Shown here one piece after another: positions 26,537 to 36,067 of a stretch of 64,000 nucleotides of DNA (positions are counted from its first letter, which is position 1; every line of letters starts with the position of its first letter). The DNA lies in assembly GCA_964510065.1 (NCBI GenBank), contig CAZEAC010000010.1, forward strand, positions 1 to 64,000, in the 5' to 3' direction. This DNA is from CAZEAC01 sp964510065. Its GTDB lineage: Bacteria; Bdellovibrionota_C; UBA2361; CAIXSY01. Below the pieces are notes generated by a model. It was not told the origin of the DNA. It saw only the letters and a program-made list of their open reading frames with translations, and searched no databases. A program made the position numbers and the translations under genes.

Positions 26537-28678
26537 CTATTCGACAAGGGTAACAACCTTGTCGCCCTCAGTTTTTGTGCGTACGATCAGATCAAAGGGT
26601 CGCTGCGGTGTGAGTCGGCCGCGCACGACATCGCAGCTTGCAGGCTGAGTGCCGCCCTCAGAGAGCTCAAAATTATATGGGGGAATATAGGAAGGCAAGG
26701 TAAGCGGCGGATCCCAATCAGGCTCTCCGTCTGCGTCGCAATCGTTAGCGACATTTATATCACGAGTTAAATTGCTAGTTGAGGGGAACTCTGCCCATGA
26801 GCCGTATCGCTGCCGTGCTCTGCCAGTTTCAATTGAGTAATCATATATTGTAGTGCGGATAAACCCGGCAATCTTCCACCCGGCGGCATCAGCAGGATCG
26901 ATATGCCGTTCGCTCGATCTGCCGTTTACTCCGCGGCAGCCATATTTGTCGTTGTCGCCCTCACGAACAATAATCGGAACATTTACTACCCAGGCTCGCG
27001 CTCCTAACATGCTTACTAGCGGGTAGGTGGTTGTGCGTGGGTTATAGTTATTAAGAAGCGCCGACGAGCAGGCGCCGTTATTGGTTCGACTTGAAAATGG
27101 GGTGTCTGTTCCCATATAGGGTGGAAGAAATGATGGATCGAGATAGGTTGAATAATCTTTGAAAGGGCGGTACTTCTTCACATCACCTGTGTCATAGTCC
27201 CAAATTGCGCACATAAAATCACCCCTTCTATCCCAAGGCGCAAACATTTGACATATTCCATTGTCGACCCAGGTAATAAATTCATCTTGTAGCTCGACAT
27301 CGCTTGCGAAATTATCAATCCGGCCGAACATATTCTTAACGTCATTCCCAACAAGTGGCCTGTAAAAATCTATCGGATAGAAATTGGCAGGGTCAATAAA
27401 GAGCCAGGGCTTGATATACGCCCACTCAAGTGGCGTGGTCCTTAGCTGTGGATTATCCTTTGGAATGATCACTGAGTGGAAGCTATTTGCTCCGGAGAGC
27501 CTATCGCGCATACGATTTCGAGCATTGTCCGAAGTCAGGCCAGCAGGAAGTATGCTGAACCAATCACCTATATCAGCCTGAATGCCTCCGCTTGGGCAGA
27601 CATCGGTACCCACAAGCGCATTTCGTACCTGTGCTTCGTTCACCGTATCAGTTTGCGAACCTACCGGGAGCCCGACTACTCCGAAATGGTCAAAGTGCGT
27701 GTAGTTGGTCCTATCAAGGCGGAAGGTATTCCAAAATGGGGTCTCGTTCGTTGTCGAATGATACGCGAGCTCTTGCTCAAGGGCGTACTTACTCTGTAAT
27801 CCAGTCAGTGTAGTATCGGAAGCGATTGCGTCAAAGGCGGCGTCGCTCATTGTCTTTGGATTTACCGGATCTGCGTAACCCACCGGCGTCCAAGAATCTG
27901 GAAGCGGCAAGCTAAGGTCAGAGTCGCCATGATACGCCTCGACCGGAAAAGCTGGGTAGGCGCAGTTTGTGCCATCATCATTACAATAGATTTTTACCGG
28001 CGCAAAAAGCCTATCGACGTCGTCGACGTCATTGATATTAAGCTCGCCATTGTTATCGAGAAGAGCACAGAGCGGAATTGCAAAGGGCGCTGCGCACGTT
28101 TGCCCAATCCTATCAGCGATGGCTGTGGCGGTAACTTCGACTTCAAAAAGTGCATTAATAAATTTGGGAAGGCCTGGCTGCACTATCGGTCTGGTTAACT
28201 TCACCCGAACCGCGTTGGCAGCGACATACGGCGGAAGCACGACACTGGTCGTACCTTCTAAAGATCTAAAACCCGCTTCTGCGCTTGAATCAGGAAGCCA
28301 TCGACCGCGCTCAAGGCTGACCGCGAGATTATCGGAGCCGCCGGGCCCGGCGTTCCAACTAACTTTAGTATCGTCACTGAGGTCGTTTCGGATAGCGCCG
28401 AGTTGGATAACTTTACTTGCACCCGGATAGCTTAAAACTTTCTGTCCCTCGATTGCGTCAAGCGCGGCGATACGGGACTTTTCCCAGCAGTCGAGTGAGG
28501 AGCATAATGTTGCCGCCGCTGCGGTCGCCGCCAAGTCTGCGCTGCCCTGTAGTTGGCTACGCGCGAGCGCGACCGATCCAACAAGCACGACGGTTCCAAG
28601 GAGGAACATAAGCGCAACGGCAATGAATATCGCCATTACTATGGCGACGCCGCGCTCGTGAGTAGATGAGTACCGCAC
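26537..28678 (-). CDS. Large TadG-like protein with N-terminal Tad domain
   Basis: 713 residues from a GTG start at 28678 (GGAGG 12 bases upstream). The N-terminus ERGVAIVMAIFIAVALMFLLGTVVLV is a single membrane segment followed by GSADLAATAAAATL, the helical Tad domain found in TadG-type proteins. A long periplasmic or surface domain of about 600 residues follows, rich in Asp, Asn, Pro and Tyr, with calcium-like loops such as DNNGELNINDVDD. Such proteins are minor pilins or adhesive tips of the Tad apparatus. The gene is divergent from two TadE genes with 315 bases between. Confidence 0.75.
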   Translation of the reverse strand: MRYSSTHERGVAIVMAIFIAVALMFLLGTVVLVGSVALARSQLQGSADLAATAAAATLCSSLDCWEKSRIAALDAIEGQKVLSYPGASKVIQLGAIRNDLSDDTKVSWNAGPGGSDNLAVSLERGRWLPDSSAEAGFRSLEGTTSVVLPPYVAANAVRVKLTRPIVQPGLPKFINALFEVEVTATAIADRIGQTCAAPFAIPLCALLDNNGELNINDVDDVDRLFAPVKIYCNDDGTNCAYPAFPVEAYHGDSDLSLPLPDSWTPVGYADPVNPKTMSDAAFDAIASDTTLTGLQSKYALEQELAYHSTTNETPFWNTFRLDRTNYTHFDHFGVVGLPVGSQTDTVNEAQVRNALVGTDVCPSGGIQADIGDWFSILPAGLTSDNARNRMRDRLSGANSFHSVIIPKDNPQLRTTPLEWAYIKPWLFIDPANFYPIDFYRPLVGNDVKNMFGRIDNFASDVELQDEFITWVDNGICQMFAPWDRRGDFMCAIWDYDTGDVKKYRPFKDYSTYLDPSFLPPYMGTDTPFSSRTNNGACSSALLNNYNPRTTTYPLVSMLGARAWVVNVPIIVREGDNDKYGCRGVNGRSSERHIDPADAAGWKIAGFIRTTIYDYSIETGRARQRYGSWAEFPSTSNLTRDINVANDCDADGEPDWDPPLTLPSYIPPYNFELSEGGTQPASCDVVRGRLTPQRPFDLIVRTKTEGDKVVTLVE

Positions 28679-28993
28679 CTCTTTGCCTCCAATGCAAACC
28701 GGTATTCTTACCAGCCCGGAGCAGATCTCCGCATTAGAAAAGAGCTCCGAGCGGTATCTACCCGACGTAAGCTCTTTCCTTAATCTCTAATCGGCAGTAC
28801 TCCCGAAAAATTCCAATAAAATTCCCTACTTCCTATTTTAAAGCGTCTTGGGCGGCCATTCAACCTCTTCAGAACGACGTATTTAACCTGAAGCATGCCT
28901 CGCTCTGCATAGGATGTGTGTAATAGGAAGCTAAGTGGGTAGCCACTTCGCTAGTGCCGGTATTCTGCGCCGGTACGACACGGATGGGGATAT
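28679..28993. other. Divergent promoter region between TadG-like and TadE-like genes
   Basis: 315 bases without a gene. It must hold the promoters for both directions. I see the ribosome site of the minus-strand gene near 28690 and a GGGGAT site before 28994. I see no repeat or convincing sigma-70 box pair and cannot name a regulator. Confidence 0.4.
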
Positions 28994-29497
28994 ATGCGCT
29001 CTTTTCACGTAGTTAGAGGTGGGTCGAGTATTGGTGGGATACTCTTTGAGTGTGCCGCGATTCTTCCAGTAATAATGACCTTTGGTGCGGTAATACTTGA
29101 ATTCGGCGCAAACCTTAATGATCGCGCAAAACTAACCAAAGAAGCATCCGAGGTAGCACGACTAGTCAGCCGTAGCGCAGCACTTTCAAGTAACGAAGCT
29201 TTCTGCAACGGTGATGCACAACACCCGGGGGCGCTGAACGTGGCTCAATCCCGGCTGGTGGCCGTGGGATTGGTCGATGCGCATAATCCACAAAACTCTC
29301 CGTTCAGATCGCATATTCAGGCATCGTTCTCGGACCTTTCTAAACGTTGGAGAATTTCAGTAAAAATTGAACGTAATTTAGAAAGTGGACTTAGCTTGGT
29401 TCGAAAGTTTACTGGATTGGCGTCGGCCGAAGTGATTTCGCTTGCGAAACCGGAATATGGACCGCCAAATCCGATTGAGACTTGGGAATGTAGTTAA
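28994..29497 (+). CDS. TadE-like minor pilin
   Basis: 167 residues. A short basic leader is followed by GGILFECAAILPVIMTFGAVILEFG, the TadE pattern: a cleavage-like Gly, a Glu in the membrane helix and a hydrophobic stretch. A small periplasmic domain with one Cys pair follows. TadE proteins are pseudopilins processed by TadV-type peptidases. It lies 13 bases upstream of a second TadE gene in the same direction. Confidence 0.75.
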   Translation: MRSFHVVRGGSSIGGILFECAAILPVIMTFGAVILEFGANLNDRAKLTKEASEVARLVSRSAALSSNEAFCNGDAQHPGALNVAQSRLVAVGLVDAHNPQNSPFRSHIQASFSDLSKRWRISVKIERNLESGLSLVRKFTGLASAEVISLAKPEYGPPNPIETWECS

Positions 29498-29510
29498 TTC
29501 GGGAAGGGTT

Positions 29511-29966
29511 ATGAAAAGAGAAAATATACACAGGAACGCTGAACGCGGTGCTACGCTAGTCGAAGCGACGGTGGGTGTTCCGCTGCTGATGATAATTACA
29601 TTTCTCTTTGTTGCCTTTGGGCACTACGCCTATGTATCGATAGCGATTACCGATGCGATTGATGTCGCGGCTCGCGAGGCGTTGTCTTCTTTTTCACGCG
29701 GGTTGTCGAACTCGCAGATCGAATCAAATACAAACCAGGCGCTGCTTACTCGATTGAGCAAGTTCGGAATTGCGGGACACGGCGCAGTCGATCCCATTGT
29801 GCATACAAGCGAACTTTCTACAGTGCAAGTAAGCACCAATGGTGAAACCGAATTGCGGATTGAAGCCGAGGTGTACGCGCATGTATTCTTGAAGCCGATG
29901 AGAATACTCGAGACCGATAGACGAGGCCTTGGCAAGATTACGCGGACTATCTCAGTGCCGCTGTAG
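29511..29966 (+). CDS. TadE-like minor pilin
   Basis: The start at 29511 (151 residues) has a GGGAAGGG site; a longer frame from 29442 would overlap the previous TadE gene. N-terminus AERGATLVEATVGVPLLMIITFLFVAFG shows the G/ATLVE cleavage and conserved Glu of TadE, then one transmembrane helix. The rest is a small mixed domain with alternating polar segments. It is probably inserted beside the previous protein in the Tad complex. No terminator with a U-run follows, but a short GC stem (near 29970) ends the pair before upp. Confidence 0.75.
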   Translation: MKRENIHRNAERGATLVEATVGVPLLMIITFLFVAFGHYAYVSIAITDAIDVAAREALSSFSRGLSNSQIESNTNQALLTRLSKFGIAGHGAVDPIVHTSELSTVQVSTNGETELRIEAEVYAHVFLKPMRILETDRRGLGKITRTISVPL

Positions 29967-30052
29967 AGTGCCGCAGTAGCGGCGCATTCGGAGGTTCCAT
30001 AGTAATAACCCCGGCTAGACAGTCTTTGCGAACTGCGGGAGAATCGCGATCA

Positions 30053-30685
30053 ATGAAACCTGTCGCGCATGTTATTACTCATCCTTTGCTCTCGCAGTGC
30101 CTTACTGTTTTGCGTGACAAAAAGTCCGGAATGGTAGCCTTTCGTAAGGCGAGTAGTATAGCTTCTCAGATTCTCTTCTTTGAGGCGACGAAGTCATTAA
30201 GTATGCGTGCGGTATCGGTGTCAACTCCGCTCGCAAAGACTAAAGCATTTCAGGTACGAGATGAGCTCGTGATGGTGCCGATTCTTCGCGCCGGTCTGGC
30301 AATGCTCTCGGCTGTTGAGGACCTTGTCCCCGAGGCTCCGGTCGGCTTTGTCGGACTTCGCCGTGACGAAAAGACCGCGGTTGCGCAGCGCTACTATGAA
30401 AATATTCCGGATAAGTTACTAAAGCGCGAAATAATTGTTCTCGATCCCATGCTTGCTACTGGCGGCACGCTCGATGAGACAGTAACGCTTCTCGAAAGAA
30501 GAGGTGCTCGGAAGATACGCTGTGTCAGCATTGTCGCAGCTCCTGAGGGCATTACACGCATGAATCAACGACACCCAAAGGTTGAGCTCTTTACCGCGGC
30601 CATTGACCGCAAGCTTAACGCCAAGAAGTTTATCGTGCCCGGCCTCGGTGATTTTGGCGATCGGTATTTCGGTACGGAGGCGTAA
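30053..30685 (+). CDS. upp: Uracil phosphoribosyltransferase
   Basis: Salvages uracil with PRPP to UMP. The start at 30053 gives 210 residues, the family size. The PRPP loop region is IVLDPMLATGGTLDETVTLL and the C-terminal uracil-binding motif is VPGLGDFGDRYFGTE, both characteristic of Upp. A basic N-terminal region (HPLLSQCLTVLRDK) matches the usual start. Stand-alone gene between a TadE pair and unknown genes. Confidence 0.95.
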   Translation: MKPVAHVITHPLLSQCLTVLRDKKSGMVAFRKASSIASQILFFEATKSLSMRAVSVSTPLAKTKAFQVRDELVMVPILRAGLAMLSAVEDLVPEAPVGFVGLRRDEKTAVAQRYYENIPDKLLKREIIVLDPMLATGGTLDETVTLLERRGARKIRCVSIVAAPEGITRMNQRHPKVELFTAAIDRKLNAKKFIVPGLGDFGDRYFGTEA

Positions 30686-30804
30686 AGCCGAAACTGTAAG
30701 TCGCAGGAAGTACTCATCTTTCGCGACGACGCCTAGGCCAAATAGCAGGTACTTACGTTTGATTAAAGGTCGATGCCGCCTTATTCTTACGGCAGGAAGG
30801 GATC

Positions 30805-32094
30805 ATGGAATATTTTGCGGCAAGAAGAGCAGAGCAGGCGCTCCACAGCCACTTTCTAGGCCCGATGATGTTGGCGCAAGAGGGGATGATCTCGCGGGAG
30901 GGCCTTGCTCCGGCAAACTCTCCGATAGAACTTGGATCGCTCGGCTCGGCGCTCAGAGCCGCATTCAAGGCTGGGCTTTCGGCGCAGGGTGTCGCGCAGT
31001 TTGCGTCCGAGATTGCTGTGCTCTATCAACTCTCGGTACCTGAGCGAATACTTTTTAGGAAGCTTATTGAACGTAAGGTAGAGGAGGTGCTCGGTAGTCC
31101 TGAAACGCAGCACGGCTCGGTGGTGCTGAGTAATGATCCGCCCGCGCACTGCGTCGATACAGATCGCGTGCGAGTGACAGAGTTCCAGCTACCTGAAAAT
31201 TCAGAAGATCGTTTTTCGGAAAGAGTTCGATGGTTTTTTTCTGAGCTGGCAGAATTTCAGTGCTGCGACTGTGGCTTCTCGAATGTTTACGATCCTAATC
31301 TCCAGTCAATAATGAGGGTCTCGCAGTTTGTCAGAGTGTTTCCTCGAGATGATTCTTCTCACGCTTTGGCTCGAGAGAACCTGTGGGGCACGATAGTTTC
31401 TAATCTTTGTTCTGATGTAATAGCGCAGAAGAATTGCCCAGGCGGTGTCAGGCGGCAGGATGCTGGCCAGTTTAATCTTCTCTTGGTTGACCTGCTGACC
31501 ATGCCAATACCTAGCGGCTCGACACTTGGGATGAAGGTCGTTCTTGAGGCAGTTGAAGCCCCTGGCAATATGCTACGAGCAGGAGTCGCGGCATTTCCGG
31601 AACGAGAGAGACTCTTGCAAGCGTTGGTGAAACGTGGCCAATCCCAAGAGTGGGAGAGGCTCGACTCTGAAAACGGCGATGCTTTAAGCATTAAGCAGTG
31701 GCGTGATCTGGCCCGTACATGGCGCGAGTCCGTACTACGGAAAGTCTTCGAACAGCTCAGAATCTTAGATGCGAGCGAAGAGATTGCTACTTTGGCGTTA
31801 TCGCTTTTTCGTGAATCGCCTTGTCGGAGCGAGGTCGTACACATCGCGCTCTCAGCTCTTGAGGGAATTAGGCTGCCGGGGCAATGTCTCGTGAGTTTTC
31901 AAAGTATCATTCGTGATGAAGAGCGACGAAAACGCCAAGAGAAGACGCTCTCTCCAGAGAACTTCGAACGGCTCAGTAGACTCTTCAAGGCTGCGAAGTC
32001 GAACCTCTCAATCGTGGATCAACTCCGAGTAACCTTTGGTCGAGCGATTAAAAAGCGTGTCAGTCACGACTTACCTTCTTTTCGGCTTGTCTAA
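30805..32094 (+). CDS. Protein of unknown function
   Basis: 429 residues, soluble, with no signal peptide and an AGGAAGGG ribosome site. A cysteine-rich region near residues 150-155 (EFQCCDCGFSN) might bind a metal or form disulfides. The remainder is helical and charged, with no recognised domain. It converges on a small secreted-protein gene; a 22-base inverted repeat (32051-32126) straddles the ends of both. Nothing in the neighbourhood points to a role. Confidence 0.6.
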   Translation: MEYFAARRAEQALHSHFLGPMMLAQEGMISREGLAPANSPIELGSLGSALRAAFKAGLSAQGVAQFASEIAVLYQLSVPERILFRKLIERKVEEVLGSPETQHGSVVLSNDPPAHCVDTDRVRVTEFQLPENSEDRFSERVRWFFSELAEFQCCDCGFSNVYDPNLQSIMRVSQFVRVFPRDDSSHALARENLWGTIVSNLCSDVIAQKNCPGGVRRQDAGQFNLLLVDLLTMPIPSGSTLGMKVVLEAVEAPGNMLRAGVAAFPERERLLQALVKRGQSQEWERLDSENGDALSIKQWRDLARTWRESVLRKVFEQLRILDASEEIATLALSLFRESPCRSEVVHIALSALEGIRLPGQCLVSFQSIIRDEERRKRQEKTLSPENFERLSRLFKAAKSNLSIVDQLRVTFGRAIKKRVSHDLPSFRLV

Positions 32095-32126
32095 AAAAAG
32101 GGGAAAGTTGTGACTGTCACGCTTTT
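32051..32126. terminator. Candidate bidirectional terminator between convergent genes
   Basis: Arms 32051-32072 and 32105-32126 (20 of 22 pairs) are separated by 32 bases. On the plus strand TTTTATTT follows the second arm; on the minus strand a U-rich run also follows. The left arm is within the 3' end of the plus-strand gene and the right arm overlaps the stop of the minus-strand gene. The loop is longer than usual for an intrinsic terminator. Confidence 0.55.
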
Positions 32127-32559
32127 ATTTCTTAGTTCCGCCGCTAGAGCCGCCGCCCGCTCCGGGAAAAGAGAGTGCTTGAGTGTTGAGGACACCGCTT
32201 CCACATGCAGTCATAAAACTTTTCAAGGTTCTTATAAGGGACACAAAAGCGCGGCCGTCAGCGAGCAATTTTTTTATCTTTTGCAGCTTTGCGCCGCGAG
32301 CATTTCGCTTAAGATTGCGCAGTTTTGATAGCGCTTTGCGAAGTTTCGAGAGATTTTTATTTGCTTCGCGAGTGCCCTGCGCCACTGTTCTGTCCTGGTG
32401 GCTTCCATCGGAGTAGTAGGTGGTCAGGTAATTGCCCGCACTGCTCACCACACAATTAAGACCGGTGTTAGAGAACTGCACATAGCCATCGGCGAAGGCA
32501 GGGGCGACCTGAACAGCTACCGCAAAAAGCAGCGTACAAAGAAATCCTTTTCTCTTCAT
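32125..32559 (-). CDS. Small secreted basic protein
   Basis: 144 residues with signal peptide (residues 1-24, ending AFA). The mature part begins with a beta segment and then has a Lys/Arg-rich helix (KNLSKLRKALSKLRNLKRNARGAKLQKIKKLL, given here only by its 8-residue opening and composition), ending in Gly/Ser. It looks like a small periplasmic or surface protein that could bind acidic polymers; unknown family. Two cysteines lie in the mature part. Confidence 0.5.
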   Translation of the reverse strand: MKRKGFLCTLLFAVAVQVAPAFADGYVQFSNTGLNCVVSSAGNYLTTYYSDGSHQDRTVAQGTREANKNLSKLRKALSKLRNLKRNARGAKLQKIKKLLADGRAFVSLIRTLKSFMTACGSGVLNTQALSFPGAGGGSSGGTKK

Positions 32560-32816
32560 CCTTCGGAAACTAGCACAGCTTCGATGTTCTATTCAACGCT
32601 TTCAAGCTTGCCTTGGCCATTCGGTTGAACTGGAGAAAGCTGTTAAACCCCCGATACCATCGATCTTTTGAGCACCTGTCCTATGCGAACGTACCAGGGG
32701 GGCTGCCTAAGTGAGAGGTATCAGAACAGAAATTCTATTGGGCTACGTAAACGTACGGTGCTATCTATGAACTTGGCCTGTAATGATTTCTTCGTTACAC
32801 AAGGAGTAAGCGAAAC

Positions 32817-33338
32817 ATGATTAGCACGGAGCGAATGCGATTAAATGACAGCTATGGCTCAGTAGTTGAAGATTGTCGAGGGGTGGAAACGGGGTCAAAG
32901 CTTGGCGAGAACATTGCGTATGCGTGTGTTCGCGCAATTCATTTTTTGACAAGAACTGGATCGCCGCCCTTGTTGCCAAGAGATTGTGCGGAAAGGGTTG
33001 CCGAGCGATTTGATAAGCTAGAAGTTGGTGAACAGGAAGCATTGCTCCGCGCAGTAACAAAAGCGGTGGTTGGAGCAATGGGCCCGCACCCAATAACTTT
33101 GCGTGACGAGTGTGTTCTTTTTGCGGAAGCTGCGCTGGAAGCACTTCAAGCACAACCAAAACTTGCGATTCGGAACTTGTCTCCTGAAGAGAGAGCATTT
33201 CTCCGCACCTGGCTTTCGGGTGTCTGTGCCGGAGTAGAGCTCTCTCAGGAAGTTGCGCAGATCCGGAATCGGGCGGTGAGAGGCAGGGATAGAGAGACTG
33301 ATTGGCCGTCGATGCCGCGCGGGTTTCGCCAGATTTAG
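32817..33338 (+). CDS. Protein of unknown function
   Basis: 173 residues, helical and soluble, with an AAGGAG site before the ATG at 32817. Contains charged helices with the pattern EQEALLRAVTKAVVGAMGPHP and LSPEERAFLRTWLSGVCAG. No known domain or signal. The last four bases overlap the stop of recQ on the other strand. Confidence 0.6.
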   Translation: MISTERMRLNDSYGSVVEDCRGVETGSKLGENIAYACVRAIHFLTRTGSPPLLPRDCAERVAERFDKLEVGEQEALLRAVTKAVVGAMGPHPITLRDECVLFAEAALEALQAQPKLAIRNLSPEERAFLRTWLSGVCAGVELSQEVAQIRNRAVRGRDRETDWPSMPRGFRQI

Positions 33339-35188
33339 TTCCCGAGTACTATCTTTAACACGTCATCCCCATACTTTCGAAGCTTGCTTTCGCCGACTCC
33401 GCTTATCTTTGAAAGAGCCTGTTTGTTTTGTGGCTTGGCGGCAGCGATCTGTTGAAGGGTTGCGTCATGAAAAATTACGTACGCTGGTAAACCGAGCGAT
33501 TCTGCGGTATTTCGACGCCAACTTCGTAGCTCTTCGAAGAGCGAAGTATCGTAGTCGACAGCTCCGGTTGCTTTCTTCTGCTTCTGGCGCTTCTCCCTGT
33601 CGAGTTTCGCCGTAAATATCGGCTTTCGAAGCATCACCGCTTCTTTGCTCTTAAGTACACGCTGTCCAGCAGGCGTGAGGGAGATTACGTTGAAGTGCTC
33701 GACCTCCTGCTTCCAAAGTCCCAGTCGAAGAAGCTCCTTACCATAAAAGAGCCACTCGGCGCGGCCATGCTCCTTGCCGATTCCGTAAGTGGAAAGTTCT
33801 TGATGGTCCCACTTCCGAACTTTTTCATTGTCGGCGCCGCAGATCACATCGACGATATGTTGTAAGCCAACTCGAAATCCGCTCTGCCTCTCGATGCGCA
33901 CTGCGCACGAGAGAAGTTTTAGCGCTTCGGTTGCAGCATCAAAAGTCTCACGTGGGGTAAGACAGTTATCACAGGCCCCGCATTGCACACGCGCATCGCC
34001 ATGTTCGTCTTTGTACGTTTCCCCGAAGTATCCCAGCAAGCTCACTCTCCGGCACTGTGCGCCTTCGCAATATTCAAGAAGTGCCGCAAGCTGGCGCTTG
34101 GCGACCATGCGCTCGTGATCATCGCTCATTTGCTCGATAAAGTGATGAATTTTTGCGGCATCTCCAGGGCTGTAAAGTAATAGGCATTCGCTCGGTGCTC
34201 CGTCGCGCCCGGCGCGTCCGGTCTCTTGGTAGTAGCTTTCAATGTTCTTGGGTAGGTCGTGATGAATCACGTAGCGTACATCCGGTTTATCAACTCCCAT
34301 GCCGAACGCCACGGTTGCGGTAATGATCGAAACATCATCACGAATAAAACGCTCCTGACGCTTGTCGCGCTCGGCCGCGTCGAGGCCAGCGTGATAGGCA
34401 AGGGTCTTGTGACCACGCGCAGTCAACTCTTTGGCTAGCTCTTCTGTGCGCTTGCGCGACATGCAGTAGATAATGCCGCTTTCGCCTTTATGTTCCTCAA
34501 TGGTGTCGGTTATCTGCCGCACCGCATTGGCCTTGGGGAGTACCCGGTATGACAGGTTGGGCCGGTTAAAACTCGCCACAAAAACGCGTGGCTTGTGAAG
34601 ACCGAGCTGCGAGATAATGTCGTCACGAACTCGTGGCGTTGCCGTCGCGGTAAGCGCCATGAGCGGGACCTTTGGAAAGCGATCGCGAAGAGTGGCCAGT
34701 TTTCGATATTCTGGTCGAAAATCGTGTCCCCATTCGGAAATACAGTGCGCTTCATCGATTGCGATAAGCGCTGGATTCCATCGAGCGAGCTGATCGAGCA
34801 TGCCGTCGAGTAAAAGTCTTTCGGGTGCGAGGTAGAGGATCTTGTAGCCCCCCTGGTGAAGTTTTCTCCAGCGCTCACTGCTTTGCTCGTCCGAAAGCGA
34901 GGAGTTAAGCTGCGTCGCGGCGATGCCGGCTTCGGCGAGACCGTCGACCTGATCTTTCATAAGCGCAATAAGCGGCGAGACGACGACAGTAAGCCCCTCG
35001 CGCGCAAGTGCGCTCAATTGATAGCACAGTGATTTCCCCGCTCCGGTCGGAAGCAACGCCACGACGTCTTCGTTTGACAGGGACGCTTCGATAATTTCTC
35101 GCTGCAACTCTCGAAAACTAGAGTAACCGAAATAGGTTTGGAGTAGGGACTCTAAGGGAGCTGATGTTGCTGCCAAGGTATCAGTCAT
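33335..35188 (-). CDS. recQ: ATP-dependent DNA helicase RecQ
   Basis: A 3'-5' DNA helicase of recombination and replication-fork repair. The start at 35188 gives 617 residues; the longer frame from 35272 is less likely. Motif I is LLPTGAGKSLCYQL and the DEAH box is AIDEAHCISEWGHDFRPEY, which includes the aromatic-rich loop. Helicase motifs V-VI read GVDKPDVRYVIHHDLP and ESYYQETGRAGRDG. The Zn-binding cysteines are CRRVSLLGYFGE and CGACDNC, and a C-terminal HRDC-like domain is present. Length and domain order match E. coli RecQ. Single gene. Confidence 0.97.
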   Translation of the reverse strand: MTDTLAATSAPLESLLQTYFGYSSFRELQREIIEASLSNEDVVALLPTGAGKSLCYQLSALAREGLTVVVSPLIALMKDQVDGLAEAGIAATQLNSSLSDEQSSERWRKLHQGGYKILYLAPERLLLDGMLDQLARWNPALIAIDEAHCISEWGHDFRPEYRKLATLRDRFPKVPLMALTATATPRVRDDIISQLGLHKPRVFVASFNRPNLSYRVLPKANAVRQITDTIEEHKGESGIIYCMSRKRTEELAKELTARGHKTLAYHAGLDAAERDKRQERFIRDDVSIITATVAFGMGVDKPDVRYVIHHDLPKNIESYYQETGRAGRDGAPSECLLLYSPGDAAKIHHFIEQMSDDHERMVAKRQLAALLEYCEGAQCRRVSLLGYFGETYKDEHGDARVQCGACDNCLTPRETFDAATEALKLLSCAVRIERQSGFRVGLQHIVDVICGADNEKVRKWDHQELSTYGIGKEHGRAEWLFYGKELLRLGLWKQEVEHFNVISLTPAGQRVLKSKEAVMLRKPIFTAKLDREKRQKQKKATGAVDYDTSLFEELRSWRRNTAESLGLPAYVIFHDATLQQIAAAKPQNKQALSKISGVGESKLRKYGDDVLKIVLGN

Positions 35189-35230
35189 AGGACGTGGGCA
35201 GAGAGTAATGTAACGAAGGTGCGACTGTCT

Positions 35231-35299
35231 ACTCTGCGACCTCCGTGTCTCTGTGGTTTTTAAGGTATTCAAACCACAGAGACACAGAGGGTGCAGAGT
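35231..35299. repeat. Palindromic dispersed repeat, copy 2
   Basis: 29-base arms (35231-35259 and 35271-35299) pair with only three mismatches around an 11-base loop. The TCTCTGTGGTTT core is shared with the copy at 5690-5747. Here it lies between recQ (minus) and a HEAT-repeat gene (plus), in the 231-base divergent gap. Confidence 0.75.
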
Positions 35300-35308
35300 T
35301 AGTGTAAG

Positions 35309-35338
35309 AATACCCGGGATTGATGAGTCATTACCCGC
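35309..35338. repeat. Short dispersed motif linked to the palindrome
   Basis: AATACCCGGGATTGATGAGT and following bases align at about 19 of 24 positions with 54209-54236. It lies directly after the palindromic repeat. Low conservation makes this a weak call. Confidence 0.3.
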
Positions 35339-35437
35339 CTACTCACTAACTGTTTAGTATCATTGTCTTTTTAATCCGCACGCTACTGCGGCAAAATCGC
35401 ATAACATTAGGGAATACGCGTGGTGGAGGGTGTCGGT

Positions 35438-35821
35438 ATGAGTTCTTCTTCAGCTTGTGATCTTCGAGGTCTCTCAAGTCCAGATACAGACACCCGTGTC
35501 TCCGCAGTGCGTAGCTTACTCGGCAGCAGCGTGCCCTCCGAGCGCCAGCTTATTTGCCAAGCGCTTCGCGATCGGCGTTATCAGGTTCGGCTTGCGGCCG
35601 CCGAAGCGTTAGTAAATGTCACTGAGCCGGAGATTATCGACGCTCTTATTATGGGCCTCGATGATTGGAACAATCATGTTCGCGCGGCTTGCGCGCTTGC
35701 GCTGGTTGGAGTTTCCGATCATCGTGCAATAAAGGCTCTTTATGAAGGCTTCCGCGATGACGATCATGAAGTCCGTGCGGCCTGCGCCCGAGCAATAGGG
35801 GCGCTTCCCAAAGCTGCCTAG
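35438..35821 (+). CDS. Small HEAT-repeat protein
   Basis: I chose the ATG at 35438 because GGAGGG lies about nine bases upstream; an earlier GTG at 35420 is possible. The 127 residues form three to four HEAT or phycobilisome-lyase-like repeats. Examples are VRLAAAEALVNVTEPEIIDAL, VRAACALALVGVSDHRAIKAL and VRAACARAIGAL, given by their short cores. Such proteins are protein-binding scaffolds; partner unknown. The interval 35822-36067 downstream contains no supported gene. Confidence 0.75.
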   Translation: MSSSSACDLRGLSSPDTDTRVSAVRSLLGSSVPSERQLICQALRDRRYQVRLAAAEALVNVTEPEIIDALIMGLDDWNNHVRAACALALVGVSDHRAIKALYEGFRDDDHEVRAACARAIGALPKAA

Positions 35822-36067
35822 TTTGCTGATATCACTGCGTGAGGCAAGCAGTCAGCCAAACCGTGGCCGAAATCGGCAAGTCCCCAGAAGTGCGCTAAGA
35901 TTCAATAGTATCCCGGCTATGCTCATAACGGCTCATTTTGTGGGAATAGTTCTTGCAGCCTTTGATTTGAGCGAAGATTCGAATGGAGAGTTCTTGCAGC
36001 TACCTTTGGAAACGGTAATGCTATCAAAATATTACTGAAATTTTCTGCGAACGCGTAGAAGCATACC

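Noticed and set aside
35823..36038. A 71-residue frame after the HEAT gene
   Set aside because: No start signal and no recognisable composition; more likely intergenic.
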